Program-made: the position numbers and the translations under genes
Shown: in pieces, positions 35,812-43,975 of the stretch
Numbering within the stretch: the stretch's first letter is position 1
Layout: every line of letters starts with the position of its first letter
DNA from: Glutamicibacter ardleyensis
GTDB taxonomy: Bacteria > Actinomycetota > Actinomycetes > Actinomycetales > Micrococcaceae
Assembly: GCF_014644555.1 (NCBI RefSeq)
Contig: NZ_BMKX01000013.1
Coordinates: 1 to 64,000, forward strand
Length of the DNA: 64,000 nucleotides
Direction: 5' to 3'
Notes under the pieces: generated by a model
Databases searched by the model: none
What the model was told of the DNA's origin: nothing
Seen by the model: the letters and a program-made list of their open reading frames with translations, nothing else

Positions 35812-36390
35812 ATGACCAAGCTGATCGGATACGCCCGAGTATCAACCAAAACCCAAGACGCCGACCGGCAAATCCAAGACCTGTTGGCAGCTGGCGTCCG
35901 CCGCGATGACCTCTATATCGACCACGGCCTATCAGGTGCGCTGAGTAAAAGACCAGGGTTGGACAAAGCCCTCGACTCGCTGCACCCGGACGATACCCTG
36001 GTGATCACCACCTTGGACAGACTCGGACGCTCCACCCAGAAAATGCTCGACCTCGCCCAAGAACTTCGCGAACGGAATATCGGACTACGGGTACTCAACC
36101 TCGGCGGCGGCGATGTGGATACCAAGACACCCATGGGAGCTATGGTCTTCACCGTCATGGCCGCACTCGCCCAAATGGAACTTGAGATCAAACGCGAACG
36201 CATCAACGACTCCGTCACCAAACGCCGCACCACCGGAGGGGACCTCGGCGGCCGGCGCCCGACATTCACTGAATCGCAGATCCGTACAGCTTCGAAACTT
36301 ATTCAGGCCGGTGAACCAGCGACCCAGGTAGCCCGAGATATGGGAATGTCCCGGGCAACGCTCTACCGCAGAATCAAGGCTCTGGATTAA
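35812..36390 (+). CDS. Serine resolvase (small serine recombinase)
   Basis: A 192-residue recombinase of normal length. The catalytic serine is in GYARVSTKTQD (Ser at about residue 10), then LVITTLDRLGRS (near 64-75), LAQMELEIKRERI and a C-terminal helix-turn-helix (about 155-190, SRATLYRRIKAL). It resolves plasmid multimers or transposon cointegrates by recombination at res, and a candidate res lies directly upstream. It is probably a plasmid-maintenance function. It diverges from the SIR2 operon. Confidence 0.92.
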   Translation: MTKLIGYARVSTKTQDADRQIQDLLAAGVRRDDLYIDHGLSGALSKRPGLDKALDSLHPDDTLVITTLDRLGRSTQKMLDLAQELRERNIGLRVLNLGGGDVDTKTPMGAMVFTVMAALAQMELEIKRERINDSVTKRRTTGGDLGGRRPTFTESQIRTASKLIQAGEPATQVARDMGMSRATLYRRIKALD

Positions 36391-36486
36391 ACAGACTTGA
36401 ACCTTTGACCGAAGCAATAAGATTCACGCTATCCACTGCCCCATGAACCAAAACCCGGACCCGCTAACGCCGCCACGGGACAGGCA

Positions 36487-37245
36487 CTAAAGTTCTCTGG
36501 CGCGCCGTACGTTCCTCACCCCGACAACGATAAACAGCACAGGGACTATGAGAAACACACCAGTAAAAATCAGCACCAGCAAGACGCCGCGGGGCATCTG
36601 CCCGGCATCAAGCTCTTTATAGGCATGTTGCAGAACAAAGTCTTCAGGATGCTCAGGATCGTAGTAGAGCTCCACTGCATCTCCTTCACGCCAGAATGGT
36701 TTAGGGTACTGATCAGAAGAGGCAACCTTGGAGGTGGACAAGAAGTCCCTTGTCCGGGTTTGGGTATGTTCTACACGACCCTCAATTTTTTCACTACTAT
36801 GCTCGTACGTGATGAAAGCACTCGTCGTGGTGGTGTATTGACGTGACCCTTCCCGTGCCCTGCGTGATGAATGTTCCACTGCGACGGACCCAATGATGCC
36901 GATGGCCGAAACACCTTCTGATCTCAACCGATCGTAACTGCGTTGTTCCTCAAACTGACCCATAAATGCGACAGCACCAACAAATACGATGACCACAGCC
37001 AGTCCCAGACCGATCCATCGGAATACACCGGTGCGTCGCGCAATCCGATCTTTATCCCAGCCAGGAGCGAAATACCCGTTGCCATAGCCGTCATTGCGAT
37101 ACCAATTGGTGGTGTTGCTCATTTCGAAAGCAAACTTGGACGACGTTTGCTGCTCAGAACGTCGCCATCCTGCAGGCGGTTCAAACATCGCAACTCCCTC
37201 ATCTTGCGAGGCGACGGTTTGAGATTTTTTAGATTTGTCAGGCAC
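36487..37245 (-). CDS. DUF3592-type membrane protein
   Basis: A 252-residue protein with a long polar N-terminus (about 1-75, with an Asn/Tyr/Gly-rich stretch), a membrane segment (about 76-98), an extracytoplasmic domain and a second membrane segment near the C-terminus (about 222-245). The extracytoplasmic part with GDAVELYYDPEHPEDFVLQ matches DUF3592 proteins. Its function is unknown. It is monocistronic, convergent with the resolvase gene. Confidence 0.7.
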   Translation of the reverse strand: MPDKSKKSQTVASQDEGVAMFEPPAGWRRSEQQTSSKFAFEMSNTTNWYRNDGYGNGYFAPGWDKDRIARRTGVFRWIGLGLAVVIVFVGAVAFMGQFEEQRSYDRLRSEGVSAIGIIGSVAVEHSSRRAREGSRQYTTTTSAFITYEHSSEKIEGRVEHTQTRTRDFLSTSKVASSDQYPKPFWREGDAVELYYDPEHPEDFVLQHAYKELDAGQMPRGVLLVLIFTGVFLIVPVLFIVVGVRNVRRAREL

Positions 37246-37391
37246 GGATGGGATTCACTTTCATTGTGGTGGCGACGTCCTAGTTTATTCAGGGGGTGTT
37301 AGCCAAAGGGAATTGTCATGATAGCTCTTCCCTTCCCGCAATGGATCCGGACAGCTCGTCCTCGTACTCGACGCTTAGCGAGCGCTTATGA

Positions 37392-37490
37392 GTTGGGAGG
37401 TGGTCTGCGCACTCCGAAGGAAAGCAGCAAAAACAGAAGAACCGGACGCAATCCGGGCAGCAGCCGGCCGCGCCAGCGGACACCCGTTTC
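37392..37490 (+). repeat. Dispersed inverted repeat, copy B
   Basis: This segment is homologous, in opposite orientation, to 562-661. It keeps the A-rich tract and the GC-rich block, including CAGCCGGCCGCGCCAGCGGA. The CCGGAC stem of copy A is present with one mismatch (37442-37456). Confidence 0.75.
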
Positions 37491-37776
37491 CAGATAACGA
37501 GCAACAAGATAAAGTGGAAACTCAGGGCGGCGGGCGGAACCCTTTAGCTCAAACTCGCCGCCCTCTTCAACCCATGCAACTGTTCAAACCCTGCACGTTA
37601 ACTGTCCGGATCTAATAGATGCATATCAGCTGTTGCCGTGCCTTGCTGCAACCTAAATTCTGTGAATTAACTGAATCTCCCCATGTAGGCCTATGTTGTT
37701 CCAGATGATCGGTTTATGATCGAGATGCGAACTCACACAGCGCACATAACTGAATAACCTTTTCGCGAGGTCGAGC

Positions 37777-37807
37777 AAAGCGTTCCGGGGATACTCCGGA
37801 ACGCTTT
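37777..37807 (+). terminator. Orphan rho-independent terminator
   Basis: A perfect 12-bp stem AAAGCGTTCCGG (37777-37788) / 37796-37807 with a seven-base loop and a short T-rich tail. No open frame of useful length precedes it, so a small RNA transcribed from about 37500-37770 is possible. Confidence 0.7.
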
Positions 37808-38533
37808 CTCACATTTTCGGCCTTTCAGGCCAAGTACATCACTCTCTAATCGCTCCATGGTTCCCACCTAGAAATATGGGGTTAAGTCCCAAAATGTGTG
37901 TATGGAACTCACCGAAATCGCGCATCATAGTATTGTCACCACAGCAGGGTCTAACCACCTACGCAGGAATAACCAGATATACCCCTGGATTCCAAGAAAT
38001 CCTTGGGGGCGCAAAGATCTCATCTCGGGCTGGGAGCCCTGCGCCTTCTTGGGGGAAAGACGCAGGGCCTGCCACTGCTCAAATTCATTTTGGGGAATAA
38101 ATTTGAGATACCCAAAGTGGCACTATTCGATGTTAACAACACACATCAGATGTAAGAAATTTGGGAGCCTGCATCGCAGGTTGCCAGGGATTTGGGTATG
38201 CACCGTTCAATCCTGACACGGACGGCCGCATCAAATAATTATATTTTTAGGCCACTATCGATACCGTGTTGCCCTGAAGAAATGCACCACACACGGACCA
38301 CATGACAGCTCTACTTTGAACGGTTTAAATATCTCTCACTGGATTTGCAGACGCCCAGAGCCTCCCACTGATTCAATGGCCAATTTCCGTGTTAGGAGTA
38401 TTCTCAGAAGATCACTCCACGAAGATCACCGAGCGCCACAAGCGACACCCGGGGAAACGCACCTGCATAAAATAATGCAGTAACGCACGTGGTCGGTCAG
38501 CTTGGGGAGAGCTGCCCTCGACGGAGGAAAAAC

Positions 38534-38974
38534 ATGAACACGCCTGAACTGCATACCCACACCACCGAGCGCCTCAATGAGCTGCTGCACTGCCCTGAAA
38601 CACGAAGGCACTTCACCGCGTATGGATGGGTGGAAGGTATGCCGGTAGTCTTTGCGCACCGAGCTGAGCTGGTGGAAGACGTCATGGGTTTCGTTTCCGT
38701 CCATGGGCGGGCTGTGGTCCTGGTGCTCACTGACGCTCAAACCGACGCCTTGCAACTCTGGCATGTCACCATTCCCAGCCCCATCTTCACCAGAGTTCCA
38801 ACCTTGCCATCGGGAACTACGCTCGAGGAACTCTGCGTCAGGCACAGCGAGAATAGGATCACGCCCTTTCGCGTCCATTTCTGGGCCCATAGCGCCGCAC
38901 TCCACCAGATCCCCCTCTACGTCAGCAACGATAACCACCCGGCGGATGCCCAGCAATCATCTGACAATCGCTGA
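38534..38974 (+). CDS. Small plasmid protein, paralogue of the 39356 gene
   Basis: A 146-residue soluble protein. It shares ERxxELL, the block T-A-x-G-W-V-x-G-M-P-V-V, a DVMG-V-S-x-HGR motif and FRVxxWA with the protein encoded 380 bases downstream. I recognise no named family. ATG at 38534 follows ACGGAGGAAAAAC, a strong ribosome binding site; an in-frame GTG-type start at 38489 is less likely. The histidine-rich start and conserved GWVxGMPVV block do not reveal a function. Confidence 0.75.
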   Translation: MNTPELHTHTTERLNELLHCPETRRHFTAYGWVEGMPVVFAHRAELVEDVMGFVSVHGRAVVLVLTDAQTDALQLWHVTIPSPIFTRVPTLPSGTTLEELCVRHSENRITPFRVHFWAHSAALHQIPLYVSNDNHPADAQQSSDNR

Positions 38975-39355
38975 AACATGTGCCAATCCCCTAGTCAAAC
39001 CTCTGAAATTTCTGAGAATCCTTGCCGATCCCCAGTTTCGACGCTTCATATACGCTCTGAGCAACACGCGGCTCCCTGTCTTTACCTGCCTGACTAGTCA
39101 TTTTTCAGCATCTTCCTTTAATGTAGATTTTCTTTCCACAGGCAATGCAGTTCCCTCAAAAAACTGCCAATTTATCAGTTGACGTGAACTTTTATTAATG
39201 TTCATCTGCATCGGTAGCTTTGTTGCGCCGATCGTCTTAGGGTGGAAACAACACACTAAAGAACCACAGTGACAGGCAGCCAGTCTGCATTGCGCCTTGT
39301 TCCAAGCTGATGGGGATCACTCGGAAGACTCAAGAACACAGTGGAGGTAGTACCA
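38975..39355. other. Intergenic region between paralogues
   Basis: About 380 AT-richer bases with no supported gene. It presumably holds the promoter of the second paralogue. Confidence 0.4.
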
Positions 39356-39790
39356 ATGCCAGGACGTCTCGTAAGAACACAAACGGCCGAACGAGTGAGC
39401 GAACTGCTCGGATCACGCGAAGGACGCAATCACCTCACCGCGCACGGTTGGGTTCAGGGAATGCCAGTGGTCATGGCTGTGCCTGCCGAACCGGTCAACG
39501 ACGTCATGGGCATGGTATCCATGCACGGGCGTTCGGCGTTGGTTGCCATGCTCGACGCTGGTTCTGATGAACTCAAATTCCTCTATGTTTCCACGCCGAA
39601 CCCGGCATTGCAGCAAGTTGATCCGGAAGAAGCTACAGCTCAAATCCAAGAGCTGTTTGCTCGCACAGGGAATCAAGGCGCGGTAACTTTCCGAGTGAAG
39701 TATTGGGCTTCCTGCGCAGTGACACTGCCCATCCCGGTGTTCCACCCGGCGGCAGACACGAAAAGCTACGGGCAGCGTTTGAGCCTTTGA
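39356..39790 (+). CDS. Small plasmid protein, paralogue of the 38534 gene
   Basis: A 144-residue protein sharing clear similarity over its whole length with the upstream protein (GWVQGMPVVMA, DVMGMVSMHGRSALV, VTFRVKYWASCAVTLPIPV). GGAGG lies eight bases before ATG 39356, so this start is preferred over the in-frame GTG at 39341. The pair arose by duplication. Separate ribosome binding sites and a 380-bp gap suggest separate promoters. Function unknown. Confidence 0.78.
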   Translation: MPGRLVRTQTAERVSELLGSREGRNHLTAHGWVQGMPVVMAVPAEPVNDVMGMVSMHGRSALVAMLDAGSDELKFLYVSTPNPALQQVDPEEATAQIQELFARTGNQGAVTFRVKYWASCAVTLPIPVFHPAADTKSYGQRLSL

Positions 39791-39997
39791 CCCTTTCCGC
39801 ACACTATCGGATGGCAGAGAAAGGAGCATTGCGGCTCAAGGCCAGTCATCGGCCATGCCGCACAGCTAAATCCGCAGCTCTCAACAAGCCAGATTTTAAT
39901 CGCTCCGGTCTCCCCCAGTCTTACCAGCATCGCTCAGCTTCGAAAGCTGAGCAGGTTCAGGTTTAGCTTCAGAAATCAAGCGCGCCTGTGGTACGTG

Positions 39998-40279
39998 CTA
40001 CGAGGGCGGATGCTCATGCGACTCCGGAGAAAGCTTCTGCAGGTCGTGCTTTACCGCGTCGGGGCTTTCTCCTGCCGCGAGACGATGCACAGCTTCGAGC
40101 AGTCCTTGGACCTCTGCAACGCGGTGAGACCAATATGAGGTCTCTAAACCGAAACCTAAAGCCGACTCCTTGACGAACTGCTGCAACCCGTCGCGGTGGG
40201 TCTCCAAAGCGCTGGTCAGGTCATCGTACTGGTCAGGTGAGAGAGATAGATGAATGTCTTTGCGTTGGGTGTTCAACAT
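39998..40279 (-). CDS. Small hypothetical protein
   Basis: A 93-residue, largely helical protein beginning MLNTQRKDIHLSLSPDQYDD. The beta-strand-like start followed by two helices could be a ribbon-helix-helix DNA-binding fold, but the match is weak. An AGGAG ribosome binding site lies just before the ATG. It faces the paralogue pair convergently. Confidence 0.55.
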   Translation of the reverse strand: MLNTQRKDIHLSLSPDQYDDLTSALETHRDGLQQFVKESALGFGLETSYWSHRVAEVQGLLEAVHRLAAGESPDAVKHDLQKLSPESHEHPPS

Positions 40280-41045
40280 GAACTCCTGGGTTGTCCAATA
40301 GTTCTATGGCCTCTGACCTTACTGCCGGGCAACAGGTATAGGTCAAGACCAGAGAGATTTACTCAGCAACCCACAAGAACCGTAAACAGTCATGAAGAAT
40401 CAGTCTTTGCTGAAGTGCAGGACCCACGCCCCGAGGTAAATCGAATTGGGATTGTCCCGGTCAAGCCTAAGGGAGCACCGGCATGCTACGCCATGACGCA
40501 GGCCTCACCGGCAGTTCTTCGCCCGGTTCCCGTGAACAGCCACTTGAGGCATCCGAATGGCCGTGTTTCTCCTCGCGGTCAATATCCTCTATTCACGGTG
40601 GACCGCAAGACGGAAGCATTGGAGACACAACCTCTTACGGGCACGACTCAAAATCTAAAAATCAGCCAAAAAATCTGAGGTCAGCTGCATCCCGTAAACC
40701 ACTGACAATGGAGTGTGGGAAATACCGTTCCGGAATCAGGTTTCGGGAATCTGAAAAGACTGCGAATCCACTCACTGACGGATAATGCGCGAGCAGTTGA
40801 TCCTGCATCCCATTAGCGATGGTTTTCGAGGCAACTTGTCAGTTTCAGAAGTTCTCAGCACTTCTGTCCATCGTCCTCAGCACTATGCCCAGCTGCCCGT
40901 AGAGGGAGCCCTTACTGGACAAAAATTCATGTCGATCCCCACAAAACCAAGCATTCGTCACGGTTCAATGTAATGGAGAATGCAGGATCCCTGGGTATTG
41001 ACCGAATTTCAGATATGGCACTACCTGGCATGGTTAGGATGAGGC
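40280..41045. other. Non-coding stretch
   Basis: About 760 bases. Overlapping short open frames on the plus strand lack ribosome binding sites and family features. I see no strong repeat or hairpin. Confidence 0.45.
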
Positions 41046-41584
41046 ATGGACACCGAATCCAGTACCTCTGACACCTTAGACGATTCCACTTTGTATGATG
41101 TCGTCGATGCCCGGAGCGGGCGAAACGGACGTGTGGCACGCCGCTTTCTCTTATGGTTGCTTGCGCTTTTTGTGCTGACCATGCTGGCTGGTGTCTTCGG
41201 CCAGGTATCACTCATTAAAAGTGCATCTCCGGGATATGAGCTTTCCGTGACCGCTCCGCGTACGACGAGGGCCGGAATGGACGCAACAGTCAGCTTGGAA
41301 TTGCTTTCCGCACAGAAGATTTCCGGACCGATTAGCGTTGAAATTGAACAAGACTATTTCAATGGTTTTTCAACGCATGATTTTCCCCGGCACCCGATGG
41401 TGAGAGTAGCGACGGAAAATTTTTGGTACTCGACTATGACGCCCCAGATCACGTGACTTTTCGCTTAGATATTAATGGAACCATGAGCCAGGACAGTTCA
41501 ATCTTCGACTCGGGTGAAGTCCGCGTTTACGTCGGTGATGAATTGGTAGCCTCTGCTGAACTCAAGACCTGGAAGGTTCTTTGA
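41046..41584 (+). pseudogene. Membrane-anchored protein requiring a -1 frameshift
   Basis: ATG 41046 follows TTAGGATGAGG and encodes a single-pass membrane protein (segment about residues 32-57) with an extracytoplasmic beta-rich domain. The frame stops at 41454-41456, but the previous frame continues the domain (LVLDYDAPDHVTFRL, then SGEVRVYVGDELVAS) to a TGA at 41582-41584 that overlaps the next start. The crossing point contains A AAT TTT (41417-41423), a canonical X XXY YYZ slippery heptamer; a -1 slip there gives one product of about 179 residues. It is either programmed frameshifting or a simple indel. It forms an operon with the DUF421 gene. Confidence 0.65.
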
Positions 41585-42033
41585 TGGAAATTATTCTTCG
41601 CGCTGCTGTGGTATTTGTGGTGTTGTGGCTTATTACCCGAGCAGTCGGGCGCTCCACGCTGGGTGAGCTCAGTTCGTTTGAATTGCTGTTGTTCATTACG
41701 ATGGGTGACCTGGTGGAACAAGGAATTACTCAAGAAGATCATTCGATGGCCGGAGGTCTGGCGGCGGTCAGTACGATGGCGCTGTTAACGGTGATTGTAG
41801 GTTGGGCCAACGTACGCTGGCCTAAGCTCAGTGGCATTCTCCATGGGGAACCCGTGGTTAGCTTGAGCAACGGACGTCCGGACACTAAGGCTTTACGGGC
41901 TGAACGCATGGCGCTCCATGATTTTATGACGGCGGCACGTGGAGAAGGGTTCAAGAACTTCTCGGATATCGATTTAGCGGTGCTGGAGCCTAACGGAAAG
42001 ATCTCATTCTTCGCCAAGGAACAAGAGGGATAA
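41584..42033 (+). CDS. DUF421 (YetF-like) membrane protein
   Basis: A 149-residue protein with three membrane segments (about 5-20, 30-50, 60-80) and a cytoplasmic domain. It has the DUF421 hallmark sequence TRAVGRSTLGELSSFELLLF and a C-terminal segment ALHDFMTAARGEGFKNFSD. Family members are small membrane proteins of unknown function found widely in Bacillus and actinobacteria. Its ATG (41584) overlaps the stop of the upstream product in the shifted frame, so the level of frameshifting could influence its translation. Confidence 0.85.
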   Translation: MEIILRAAVVFVVLWLITRAVGRSTLGELSSFELLLFITMGDLVEQGITQEDHSMAGGLAAVSTMALLTVIVGWANVRWPKLSGILHGEPVVSLSNGRPDTKALRAERMALHDFMTAARGEGFKNFSDIDLAVLEPNGKISFFAKEQEG

Positions 42034-42279
42034 GGCGATTTCTGAGACATCCGAATCAGCATAGATCGAGTTTGCTTCCATTGCCTCGGGAAGTCTTAAA
42101 CCATCAAGTCAGAATATTCTATAACTGCTATTCAAGCGGAGAGACGCCAATTTTATTGCGCGGCACATGATCATCCGAAATCAGAATCGTGGAACATTCG
42201 AGCAGCAGAGGTTCTACAATCATGCGTTTCGAACAGTCATAAAAGCATAACAACGAAACTAGTTGTGAAATTCACCGCA
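42034..42279. other. Intergenic, nothing recognised
   Basis: About 245 bases between the DUF421 gene and the first insertion-sequence remnant, without a supported gene. Confidence 0.4.
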
Positions 42280-42600
42280 TTCGTATTCATGAAGGCCGCC
42301 AAGGACTCCGGCTTCTTCGACGAGCTCATGGACTTCATTAACCGAGGTGAGACCAGCTCAACGATAAAGACGGTTTCAAGCAACAGATCATCCGCGCCGG
42401 GTTTGAACGCGGGCTGAAAGCCGAGCGCACCGACCACCTCGGCTACGATAAGGGCGACAAGCAAGAAGAATTCATCCCGGATTCGCGCAACGGTTCCTGC
42501 CCGAAAATCTTATTCATCATCGCCGAAGACGTTGATCTGAACGTCGCGAGCGACCGTGCCGGCACACCAAGACAGCTCATCTCACCAACAACAGCGCGGG
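42280..42600 (+). pseudogene. IS256-family transposase, N-terminal remnant
   Basis: Reading across two frames, the plus strand encodes MKAAKDSGFFDELMDFINRG and, after a shift near 42350, DQLNDKDGFKQ, IRAGFERGLKAERTDHLGYD, RNGSCPK and ASDRAGT. This is the start of an IS256-type transposase (the LxxHLGYxK, RNGxxPK and PRDRxGTF landmarks). The catalytic part is absent, so it is a dead fragment of about 300 bases. Confidence 0.75.
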
Positions 42601-43014
42601 CAAGGAGAAAAGAATAGAACGGGACATCAGCCAATCTCCGACTAGATGCGCCGCTCTATGAGAGGCTTGCAAGTACACTCCTATACTTACCAGTTGATCT
42701 CATCTTTTCTCAGCTAATACTCACAACGGATCTAGGATGCATTCAGGAGACCCACAGTTCGATTCCGCATATAAGCAGAACGGAGAGGGTGATCGAGAAC
42801 ACCACTCACTTCCGTGACCTACCCATGGCGTAACGCTTAACGAATGGTCCTGGACCGCTGCCGAATCCGTAGAGGTAAACAGCGCCAACAATTGCGTCCG
42901 TCAGGTCGGGATCCGGTCAACCGATGTCGCTGCTCCTCAGGCATAAAAAACCGAATCCACGTGGTACCGCGTAGCACGAATGGGGTTGCCTGCAAGGAGT
43001 AGACAATTATGCGA
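42601..43014. other. Decayed DNA between IS remnants
   Basis: About 400 bases with no supported gene, lying between IS256-like and IS3-like fragments. Confidence 0.4.
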
Positions 43015-43360
43015 CGTTACGCAGGTGGCGTGAGTACTTCTTCGCGCTCTGCATAGTCTTCTTCCGAGCCTTGGTCTTCTGTTCAAATTCCACCGGCGGC
43101 ACCATCCTATCTTCGAATGCAGCCCGTCAAAGTTTTACCAATGAACCCAAGCAATCACGGCATCAAGCACATCGGATTCAGTAGCCAAAGCTTCGGTTCT
43201 GAACGGTGGCTCTTTGGGCACTGCCTCATTTTTGAACAAGCCCATTATATTTTCGGAAGCGGCGTCATTTTATGCTCACCCATAATACCGATCGAGGGAA
43301 CAAGGCCCTCCGCGGTCAGCGTGTCAGTTATGCATGAGGTAGAAAGATTTGTTCTCGTGC
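43015..43360 (-). pseudogene. IS3-family OrfB transposase, C-terminal remnant
   Basis: On the minus strand, in shifted frames, the sequence reads TDTLTAEGLVPSIGIMG, then NDAASENIMGLFKNEAV and DVLDAVIAWVHW, then MVPPVEFEQKTKARKK. This is the SxGxxGDxxDNAxAE block and C-terminus of IS3-family (IS407-like) OrfB. Frame breaks near 43273 and 43135 and loss of the N-terminus show it is inactive. Confidence 0.75.
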
Positions 43361-43482
43361 AGCGACATGAATCCGACACATAGTACGGTCAGGGATTCAG
43401 ATTAGCGCCGCTAGGCCAGTGTCGGCGTGGGAAGGACTGATCAGGCAATGGAAAATAGTGGCCCATCGCCTACTGTGGAGAA

Positions 43483-43878
43483 ATGAACAACGATTCCTCC
43501 CTCAATAAAGAACAGATTCTTCAACTGACGGCTCTTGCCATGGACCTGGCCCGCGAAGGCAAAATCACAGAATTAACAGAATTCTTAGACCATGGATTCC
43601 CAATAGATATTCAGGACCCCGACGGCAACACCTTGCTGATGCTCGCCGCCTATAAAGGCGAAGTGGACACGGTCACCATGCTGCTCAACCGCGGTGCCAA
43701 CGTCGATATCCGCAACAACAGGGACCAGTCGCCCCTCGCCGGAGCCCTTTTCAAGGGTGAAGAGACTATTTGCGTGCAGCTTGTGGCGGCCGGTGCCGAT
43801 CTAGATGCGGGCACCCCGTCGCCCCGAGCCGCTGCCACGATGTTCTCCCGCGAACACCTGATTAACCCCGCTGGTTGA
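43483..43878 (+). CDS. Ankyrin-repeat protein paired with catalase
   Basis: A 131-residue soluble protein with about three ankyrin repeats: DGNTLLMLAAYKGEVDTVTMLLNRGANVD (given by its core landmarks, residues about 48-76), RDQSPLAGALFKGEETICVQLVAAGA and a degenerate flank. Ankyrin proteins of this kind occur beside catalase genes (the AnkB arrangement of Pseudomonas) and help catalase activity or localisation there. Here the gene is convergent with katA and shares its terminator hairpin. The function is inferred from that context. Confidence 0.82.
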   Translation: MNNDSSLNKEQILQLTALAMDLAREGKITELTEFLDHGFPIDIQDPDGNTLLMLAAYKGEVDTVTMLLNRGANVDIRNNRDQSPLAGALFKGEETICVQLVAAGADLDAGTPSPRAAATMFSREHLINPAG

Positions 43879-43917
43879 ACCCCGGCCTCAGCAGGTGAGG
43901 TCCTGACATACAACGGC

Positions 43918-43955
43918 GGCACCCACCTGATGCACAAATGCTCAAGGTGGGTGCC
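43918..43955. terminator. Shared bidirectional terminator
   Basis: GGCACCCACCT (43918-43928) and AGGTGGGTGCC (43945-43955) form a perfect 11-bp stem with a 16-base loop, exactly between the convergent ankyrin and catalase genes. Confidence 0.75.
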
Positions 43956-43975
43956 ACCGCGATGGTCAGTATTGG

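Larger units (their letters stand above)
37246..38533. other. Structured non-coding region, 1.3 kb
   Basis: No gene is supported. After repeat copy B the region holds an orphan terminator (37777-37807) and two neighbouring hairpins at 38036-38068 (stem GCCCTGCG/CGCAGGGC) and 38078-38107 (stem CTCAAATT/AATTTGAG). The clustering of hairpins without genes suggests regulatory RNA or single-strand replication signals. Confidence 0.5.

Noticed and set aside
37876-38216. Overlapping short plus-strand frames in the hairpin region
   Set aside because: They overlap in different phases and run through the hairpins; no start signal or recognisable sequence.
40250-40973. Series of short plus-strand frames
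   Set aside because: Three mutually overlapping or adjacent frames without ribosome binding sites; composition not protein-like.
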